Positions 58,300-64,000 of a stretch of 64,000 nucleotides of DNA are shown here, one piece after another. Positions within the stretch are counted from its first letter, which is position 1; every line of letters begins with the position of its first letter. The notes under the pieces were generated by a model that was given only the letters and a program-made list of their open reading frames with translations, ran no database searches and was not told the origin of the DNA. The stretch comes from Sphingobacterium shayense (GTDB taxonomy: Bacteria; Bacteroidota; Bacteroidia; Sphingobacteriales; Sphingobacteriaceae). Location of the stretch: NCBI RefSeq assembly GCF_013179575.1, contig NZ_JABMCQ010000001.1, positions 37,199 to 101,198 of the forward strand, written 5' to 3'. The position numbers were made by a program, and so were the translations under genes.

Positions 58300-61080
58300 A
58301 TGAAGAAAATCCTTTGTATATTGTGCGTATGTCTTTTTTTTGTTCAGGAGCAGGTAGGTGCTCAGAGCATTATAAAAGGAGAGGTCGTCGAAGATGGAGA
58401 CATAACAAAAAAGCTGGGAAACTCCTCGGTAATGCTTTTACAAGCCAAAGATTCCATTTTGATTGATTTTACGCGAGCCGATGAGAATGGAAAATTCTCG
58501 ATGTCAAAACCGGATAGTATACCTACTATATTGATTGTGAGTTATCCTAAATTCGGAAGTTTCTTTCAAAAATTAAGCGAACCTGGTGATGTTAATCTTG
58601 ATAAAATTGCTTTATCCAGTGTTAGTCATTTAATTGAAGAAGTCATGGTAACAGGAAAGATACCGGTCGTGGTGAAGGGAGACACAATTGAATACGATGC
58701 TGGAAGTTTTACGGTGGAAAAGAATGCGAAAGTAGAGGATTTATTGAAAGTATTACCAGGTATTTCGGTTGATGCTGATGGGAAAATCACAGCACAAGGG
58801 AAGACGGTTGAGAAAGTTTTAGTCGACGGAGAAGAATTTTTCGGCGATGACCCTACGCTTGTTACTCGGAATATTCGCTCTGACATGGTTGATAAGGTAC
58901 AGGTTTACGAAAAGAAATCAGATGATGCTGAACGTACAGGAGTCGACGATGGTACAAGGACGCAAACCATCAATGTCACACTTAAAGAAGATGCTAAGAA
59001 GGGAGTTTTTGGAAAGGTCGAAGGCGCAGGTGGAAAAGGCGGTGAGCGAGAGCAGTATCTTGGAAAACTTGCAATAAATAAATTTAACGGAAGTCAGAAA
59101 ATTGGTGCGTTTTTTCTGATGGCTAACGATGGGAACGTCGGTTTGGATTGGCAAGAAGAAGAGAAGTTCGGTTTATCAGGGGGTAACATGGAAGTTTCCG
59201 AGGATGGCGGAGTATATTTTAGTGGAGGATCTTGGGATGAATTCAGCAGGTGGGACGGTCGCGGAAATCCCAAAGCATTAAATACAGGCTTTAACTTTAG
59301 TGACAACCTCAATGATGGGAAGCATAAAATTAATTTTGGTTATAAGTATGGTACAATTGAGAATCAACTTACGGAAGCAAGTATTTCTCAAAATAACCTA
59401 GAGAGCGGCCAAATAAACAGTGAAAATGCAACGGATCGGAATTCGGAGTTACAAAAGCATCGTTTCAATGGAAAGTATGATTGGAAAATTGACTCCTTGA
59501 GTACTATTACATTTAAAGTGTCGGGCTCTAAGGGAAAGCTAGATGTAGACGATATTACGGAAGCGTCCACCAGGAATGCAAACATGGACCTTGTTAATAG
59601 CAATGAAAGGATGCAAAATTCTACATCGGAAAACTCGAATTTCTCCTACGACACTTATTACACCCGGAAATTTAGAAAAGCCGGCCGTTCGATATCCTTA
59701 CGCGTAGCGGGGAACCATACTGATGATAAAGGAGAGAGCCTGCTAAAGTCGCAGACATCTTTTTATGAAACAGGAAGGGACTCAAGTTCGACCTCTATTG
59801 ATCAATTAAAAGATTTGCACAGTAAATCAAATAACCTTCGTACCTCTGCAACATATACCGAACCATTTACAAAATCTCTAAGCTCGTCAATTGGCTATGA
59901 ATATAATAATTCACGCTCAAGTTCCGTTAACAACTCATACAACAAGGGGGCGGACGGCGCATATACGGAGTTTGACAGTGAGTTTAGTAACGATTTCGAT
60001 TATCGAACGATAAGAAATGCGGTGAATTTAACGCTTAAATATAAAATCGAGAAATTCGAAGCAACATTTAATAACTCGTTGCGTAATGATAATATGTTTC
60101 AAGAAAATAACTATGAGGATCTTTCTGTTAACCGAGACTTTTTCACTTATAATCCCAATTTGCGTTTACGTTATAATATCACTAAAAACAAATCTATAGG
60201 CGCATATTACTCTAGGTATAATAATTTGCCTTCACTATCACAAATTCAACCCTTAAAACAAAATACTGATCCTTTAAACATTGTTATAGGAAATGAGTCG
60301 TTGACACCGTCAAATACCGACAGCTACACTCTTTATTTTAATAATTATAATATGTTAAAAGGATTTTATGTTTACGTGAATGGTGGATTAAGCCAAACTA
60401 GGAATTCAATTCAACAGAATGTTGATATTGATCCAGTGACCGGCGTACGCTATCTTACATACCAAAATCTTGATAATTATGTTGATAATAACGGTTGGGC
60501 TTGGGCCGGAATGGGATTCGATTTAATAAAGAAATACAAGATCAAGGGAAACGCAGGGCTTAATACTAATTACCGTAACAATTATAATTTGATAAATGGA
60601 GATCTGAACGAAAACACAAGTTATGATTACGGTTTCGATTTTTCTATTCGGAAGAACACAACAAAAAATATCGACTTTAATTTGAGTTTTAATCCTGGGT
60701 GGAGAAAAATAGAAACCTCTTTGCAACCGGAATATAATAGTTCAGGGTTTACATACGCATCCGACTTATGGTATAATTGGCACCTTCCATTTAAGTTTAG
60801 CCTGTATGGAAACCTTTCTTATAATTATGAAGCACCAACGAAAGCCTTTGATGAGAAATTTGAAAGAGTTTTGTTTAAACCAGGAGTTTCTCGAAAATTT
60901 TTAAAGGATGAAAGTTTGGTTGTAGATTTTTATGTTAATGACCTGTTTAACCAAAATGTTGGATTTAGAAGATATCAATCTGGAAGTATGATAACACAGA
61001 ATACCTATAATACTATTTCACGCTACTTCATGTTGAAAGTTAGCTGGGATTTTACTACTATGAAAGGGGGGGCACAATAA
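58300..61080 (+). CDS. outer membrane beta-barrel protein with CarboxypepD_reg-like and plug-like domains
   Basis: 926 aa. Signal peptide (1-21), a carboxypeptidase-regulatory-like domain (about 24-105), a plug-like segment with KVLVDGEEFFGDDPTLVTR (about 170-190), and a large Asn/Tyr-rich beta-barrel of the TonB-receptor type to the C-terminus. No TonB box could be read with confidence. Its TAA overlaps the ATG of the GLPGLI gene (TAATG), a pairing that recurs in Bacteroidota. Function unknown; secretion or uptake of a peptide/metal is possible. Confidence 0.88.
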   Translation: MKKILCILCVCLFFVQEQVGAQSIIKGEVVEDGDITKKLGNSSVMLLQAKDSILIDFTRADENGKFSMSKPDSIPTILIVSYPKFGSFFQKLSEPGDVNLDKIALSSVSHLIEEVMVTGKIPVVVKGDTIEYDAGSFTVEKNAKVEDLLKVLPGISVDADGKITAQGKTVEKVLVDGEEFFGDDPTLVTRNIRSDMVDKVQVYEKKSDDAERTGVDDGTRTQTINVTLKEDAKKGVFGKVEGAGGKGGEREQYLGKLAINKFNGSQKIGAFFLMANDGNVGLDWQEEEKFGLSGGNMEVSEDGGVYFSGGSWDEFSRWDGRGNPKALNTGFNFSDNLNDGKHKINFGYKYGTIENQLTEASISQNNLESGQINSENATDRNSELQKHRFNGKYDWKIDSLSTITFKVSGSKGKLDVDDITEASTRNANMDLVNSNERMQNSTSENSNFSYDTYYTRKFRKAGRSISLRVAGNHTDDKGESLLKSQTSFYETGRDSSSTSIDQLKDLHSKSNNLRTSATYTEPFTKSLSSSIGYEYNNSRSSSVNNSYNKGADGAYTEFDSEFSNDFDYRTIRNAVNLTLKYKIEKFEATFNNSLRNDNMFQENNYEDLSVNRDFFTYNPNLRLRYNITKNKSIGAYYSRYNNLPSLSQIQPLKQNTDPLNIVIGNESLTPSNTDSYTLYFNNYNMLKGFYVYVNGGLSQTRNSIQQNVDIDPVTGVRYLTYQNLDNYVDNNGWAWAGMGFDLIKKYKIKGNAGLNTNYRNNYNLINGDLNENTSYDYGFDFSIRKNTTKNIDFNLSFNPGWRKIETSLQPEYNSSGFTYASDLWYNWHLPFKFSLYGNLSYNYEAPTKAFDEKFERVLFKPGVSRKFLKDESLVVDFYVNDLFNQNVGFRRYQSGSMITQNTYNTISRYFMLKVSWDFTTMKGGAQ

Positions 61081-61868
61081 TGAGAGCTTATTGCTATATT
61101 TCGATTCTAATGCTAGTATTGTTCGCCGGTACAGCTAACGCACAATATGCGTATTTTCCACTAGAAGGGACTATCGATTATGATAAGACTGTTCACGTGA
61201 GAAATCTTCTCCAACGTCATATTGGGACCTTGAAAGAAGATGATTTTACAAAAAAATATTACGAGGGAATTTTGGAGAAAGTTGAAGAGACAGCTGTGTT
61301 TAAAAAGAAATTATCGTTTCGAACCGATGAAATGAGTCTTGAAAGTATAGAGGGCACCTATTCGCCTTTAGTGAACAATTTATTAAATGCAGGTCTGTTA
61401 GATAATAAGGGGAACCTTTATCAAGATTTAAAAAAAGGTCAGCTCACTTCAAAATTCGATATCGCAGGATCAACCATATTAATTCAAGATTCACTTCTCG
61501 ATGTAAAATGGAAGATTACTAATGAATACCGAGAAATTGCTGGTTACGAATGCCGAAGAGCTAACGGCGTAACCTTGGATTCAGTCTACGTGGTTGCATT
61601 CTATACCGACCAAATCCCGGTGTCTGCAGGGCCAGGTGCAGTTCATGGCTTACCCGGAATGATTCTGGGGCTTGTTATCCCTGAACAACATTATAATATA
61701 TACGCGACGAAAGTAAGTGTAGCGCAGGCGGAGATAAAGACAGTGACGGGCAGGAAAAAAGATAAACCAATGACACGCAAAGAAGTGCATACCACTTTTA
61801 AGGATATAGTCGGACGTTGGATGACTGATCGACAGTTTAATTTATTCATTGCACCGATGTATCTATAA
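61080..61868 (+). CDS. GLPGLI family protein
   Basis: 262 aa. Signal peptide (1-21) and the family motif HGLPGMILGL near residue 197, just after the PVSAGPGAVHG segment. GLPGLI proteins are secreted beta-rich proteins of Bacteroidota that sit beside outer membrane beta-barrel genes; function unknown. Overlaps the barrel gene by 1 nt, so translationally coupled. Ends at the 58-bp palindrome. Confidence 0.9.
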   Translation: MRAYCYISILMLVLFAGTANAQYAYFPLEGTIDYDKTVHVRNLLQRHIGTLKEDDFTKKYYEGILEKVEETAVFKKKLSFRTDEMSLESIEGTYSPLVNNLLNAGLLDNKGNLYQDLKKGQLTSKFDIAGSTILIQDSLLDVKWKITNEYREIAGYECRRANGVTLDSVYVVAFYTDQIPVSAGPGAVHGLPGMILGLVIPEQHYNIYATKVSVAQAEIKTVTGRKKDKPMTRKEVHTTFKDIVGRWMTDRQFNLFIAPMYL

Positions 61869-61877
61869 TTCGGAAAC

Positions 61878-61935
61878 TCATATTTAATAGAAAGGGGCTT
61901 TCTTCTAGAAGAAAGCCCCTTTCTATTAAATATGA
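61878..61935. terminator. 58-bp perfect palindrome between GLPGLI and H1-like genes
   Basis: Every base from 61878 to 61935 pairs about the centre 61906/61907: 29 bp per arm with no spacer. The core AGAAAGGGGCTTTC / GAAAGCCCCTTTCT is terminator-like, and the position between convergent genes fits a bidirectional terminator. Such length and lack of loop are unusual for a terminator; the element could also extrude a cruciform. Confidence 0.8.
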
Positions 61936-61939
61936 AAAA

Positions 61940-62122
61940 CTATTTCTTTACGTCGTTTTTCTTACTTGTTACTTCGTTACGAATTTCTTGAGCTAATGTT
62001 TTGATGTCTTGTAGGCCTTTGCGTACGCGAGTACCTGCAGCAGAATTACCATTGTTGAAGAATTTGTCAGCGTCAGCTTCGATACCCGCAACCAAGCTTT
62101 TTAATTTGTTGTAATTTTCCAT
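61940..62122 (-). CDS. histone H1-like small basic protein
   Basis: 60 aa, two amphipathic helices and a basic Lys-rich tail (TSKKNDVKK). Matches the Bacteroidota 'histone H1' group of very short nucleoid-associated proteins (similar to chlamydial Hc1 only in part). Probably binds DNA or RNA; role unproven. Own transcript, ending at the palindrome. Confidence 0.75.
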   Translation of the reverse strand: MENYNKLKSLVAGIEADADKFFNNGNSAAGTRVRKGLQDIKTLAQEIRNEVTSKKNDVKK

Positions 62123-62245
62123 TTTTTAAATATATAATTTTAACTTCTATTAACTACTGTTCTAATATATCATAAATATACAAAAACAACGAAGTAAAGC
62201 GTAATTTTTGTATCTAAAACGATAAAAAAAATTGTTTTACTGCTT

Positions 62246-64000
62246 CTATTCGACGATATTCAGTTCATCGATGATATTTTTTGCATTTGCAAACTTGTCA
62301 ATAATGAATAGTACGTAACGGATATCTACCGATATTGTCCGCTGTAAAATAGGGTCAAAAATAACGTCTCCAGCCATTGCTTCAATGTTACCATCGAATG
62401 CCAAGCCAATCAGTTCCCCTTTTCCATTTAATACAGGGGATCCTGAATTACCGCCAGTAATATCTTGGTCACTCAAGAAATTTACAGGCATGTATCCTGC
62501 CTTATCTGCATAGCGTCCAAAATCTTTTGCTTCGTACAGATCTTTTAGTCGAGTCGGTAAATCAAACTCTTCGTCTCCAGGTTGGTATTTCGCAATTGTG
62601 CCTTTGAGTGTTGTGTAGTTATTAATGGCTGCATCGTTACGAGTGTCTTTTGGTAACGCTCTTATAGTGCCGTAGGTTAAGCGTAATGTGGAATTGGCAT
62701 CTGGATAATATTTTTTGTTGGGATTTGATTCTAAAACACCGGCGATATATTTTCTGTACGCCCCCTGGTATTGGTTTGCTAATTCTTCTGTTTCAGGGGA
62801 TGATTCGCGATATTTGTCCATTAATGATTTTGAAATCAAATACAATGGATCCTTATCAATAGTTTCCGCCGAAGGGTTATTTAAATATTCATTTATTTTG
62901 TCTAGAGATGAAAATAAACTTATATCAAACGCGGTTTCTATCGCATTTTTGAATTTGCCGTCGTTTTTATCCGCCAATTCCTTGATATAAGAAGCTATTT
63001 GTCCCCCTTTGTTTGCGTATAAAGCCAATTCATCCGATAAAACGTCAACTTCCAGAGGGAGGTGTAGATTGTCGTATTGTTCCTGTAACTGCGCAGCTAT
63101 TTTAGGTCGAATCTCATCTCGTTTTGCTTGATTGGCTTGTTCATATTGTTTTAAAGCTGCACCCAAGCTGTATGGAAGAGCTGCGAAAGTGGAAGAACGT
63201 AACATACCGATTAGGTAATTGTCATGCCGCGCTTTTTCATTGGTTGCTTCATAGTAGGTATTGATGGTTTCTAGGACATTTCCATATTTAGCACGATTAG
63301 CTTTTTTATTTGCCCATTTTTGAAATTTCGCTTCTTGTTTGCGCTTCGCATCTGCTGTTTGATGTTTTGTTAATGCATCGATCATTCCTTGTCTGTTTTT
63401 CCAATAGTTGGCGACGCCAGAATAAGTTGAAGCGTAATTTAGTTTGACTTCTTGGTCCTGATCCATGTGCTTTTTCATTGCATCCATACCTGTTTTTGAA
63501 GCTTCAACCCAAGCAGGATATGCGAAGTTGACATTTTGATCAATACCCGCAGCTGGCATCCATCGGTTCGTACGTCCAGGGTAGCCCAATATCATAGAGA
63601 AATCCCCCTCTTGGAAGCCTTTAATACTAATCGGAAGGAAATATTTCGGTTTTAATGGTACATTCTCGGACGAATACTCCGCAGGGTTACCGTCTCTGTC
63701 GCCGTATACGCGAAAAATAGAAAAGTCTCCGGTGTGACGGGGCCATTCCCAATTGTCTGTGTCTCCTCCGAATTTACCGATACTGCTTGGCGGAGTACCA
63801 ACTAAACGTACATCGGTGTAGTCTTGGTAGACGAAATAATAATATTCGTTACCATTGTAGAACGATTTTACAGATACGACATATTTTCCTCCTTCACTAT
63901 TCTCTTGTTCGATTTTTGCAATTTCTTGATTAATAACCTTTTCCCTTTCTTTTTCTGTCATTTGATCGTTAACAAGTCCCATGATTCGTTTCGACACATC
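62246..64000 (-). CDS. S46 family dipeptidyl-peptidase, 5' part missing (DPP7/DPP11 type)
   Basis: The C-terminal part (about 584 aa visible) of a protein that is about 715 aa in the family; the start lies beyond 64000. The catalytic Asp region WPRHTGDFS and catalytic Ser region TGGNSGSPV are present; the catalytic His and signal peptide are outside the window. After the serine, the AFDGN sequence has Gly where acidic-specific DPP11 has Arg, suggesting hydrophobic-residue specificity (DPP7-like). Secreted/periplasmic peptide digestion. Confidence 0.92.
   Translation of the reverse strand, partial: DVSKRIMGLVNDQMTEKEREKVINQEIAKIEQENSEGGKYVVSVKSFYNGNEYYYFVYQDYTDVRLVGTPPSSIGKFGGDTDNWEWPRHTGDFSIFRVYGDRDGNPAEYSSENVPLKPKYFLPISIKGFQEGDFSMILGYPGRTNRWMPAAGIDQNVNFAYPAWVEASKTGMDAMKKHMDQDQEVKLNYASTYSGVANYWKNRQGMIDALTKHQTADAKRKQEAKFQKWANKKANRAKYGNVLETINTYYEATNEKARHDNYLIGMLRSSTFAALPYSLGAALKQYEQANQAKRDEIRPKIAAQLQEQYDNLHLPLEVDVLSDELALYANKGGQIASYIKELADKNDGKFKNAIETAFDISLFSSLDKINEYLNNPSAETIDKDPLYLISKSLMDKYRESSPETEELANQYQGAYRKYIAGVLESNPNKKYYPDANSTLRLTYGTIRALPKDTRNDAAINNYTTLKGTIAKYQPGDEEFDLPTRLKDLYEAKDFGRYADKAGYMPVNFLSDQDITGGNSGSPVLNGKGELIGLAFDGNIEAMAGDVIFDPILQRTISVDIRYVLFIIDKFANAKNIIDELNIVE

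Overview
The window reads as an ordinary chromosomal segment of a Bacteroidota bacterium, most likely family Sphingobacteriaceae (Sphingobacterium/Pedobacter/Olivibacter-like). Support: AT-rich DNA, promoters of the Bacteroidota type (-7 box TAnnTTTG, sometimes with a TTG about 17-21 nt upstream), few Shine-Dalgarno sequences, and families typical of the phylum (DUF4834, GLPGLI, HYC_CC_PP-like, histone-H1-like, S46 peptidase, large beta-barrel outer membrane proteins, response-regulator/kinase hybrids). I see no phage, transposon, CRISPR array or tRNA/rRNA gene.

Layout. 0-5 kb: SRP RNA, a small membrane protein plus MHS-family transporter, a short hypothetical gene, rsmG and a glycosyltransferase. 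4.6-7.8 kb: tgt, an LptF/LptG-type permease and an EamA transporter. 7.8-13.8 kb: gltBD glutamate synthase. 14-17.6 kb: dipeptide-epimerase-like enzyme, deoxyhypusine-synthase-like protein, hypothetical gene, rdgB. 17.6-24 kb: OstA-like LPS-transport protein, tilS, PH-like membrane protein, DUF4834, recF and DUF721. 24-27.6 kb: YciO/Sua5 protein, asnS, sucC. 27.7-32 kb: LolD-type ATPase, two poorly known proteins (one a HAD relative with an altered active site), an S41 protease lipoprotein and a LacI regulator. 32-36.7 kb: two dihydrolipoyl dehydrogenase paralogues around DUF3817 and a thioesterase, then an azurin-like lipoprotein. 36.9-43.3 kb: a four-gene sensory operon (hybrid kinase, CheR, CheB, RR-kinase hybrid). 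43.6-46.1 kb: floA, a probable small RNA, kdsC, maf. 46.2-49.6 kb: a TonB receptor with two fused heavy-metal (HMA) domains and its HYC_CC_PP-like partner. 49.7-50.3 kb: a gene-poor stretch with a 36-codon membrane peptide and a strongly structured, unidentified RNA-like region. 50.3-54 kb: trpDFBA behind a classic attenuator with a Trp-Trp-Trp leader peptide. 54-64 kb: small genes, an ABC ATPase, PlsC-like acyltransferase, M20 dipeptidase, an outer membrane beta-barrel/GLPGLI pair ending in a 58-bp perfect palindrome, an H1-like protein and a 5'-truncated S46 peptidase.

How they fit together. Most genes are housekeeping: tRNA modification and charging, ammonium assimilation, central carbon metabolism, tryptophan synthesis, envelope lipid/LPS export. 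The accessory interest lies in metal handling (HMA receptor pair), the chemosensory-like operon with no receptor, and three RNA elements: the trp attenuator, a ~108-nt sRNA with promoter and terminator at 44.7-44.9 kb, and the larger structured region at 49.87-50.24 kb. Several start codons were moved downstream because the TAnnTTTG promoter box itself supplies an in-frame TTG or GTG that mimics a start.
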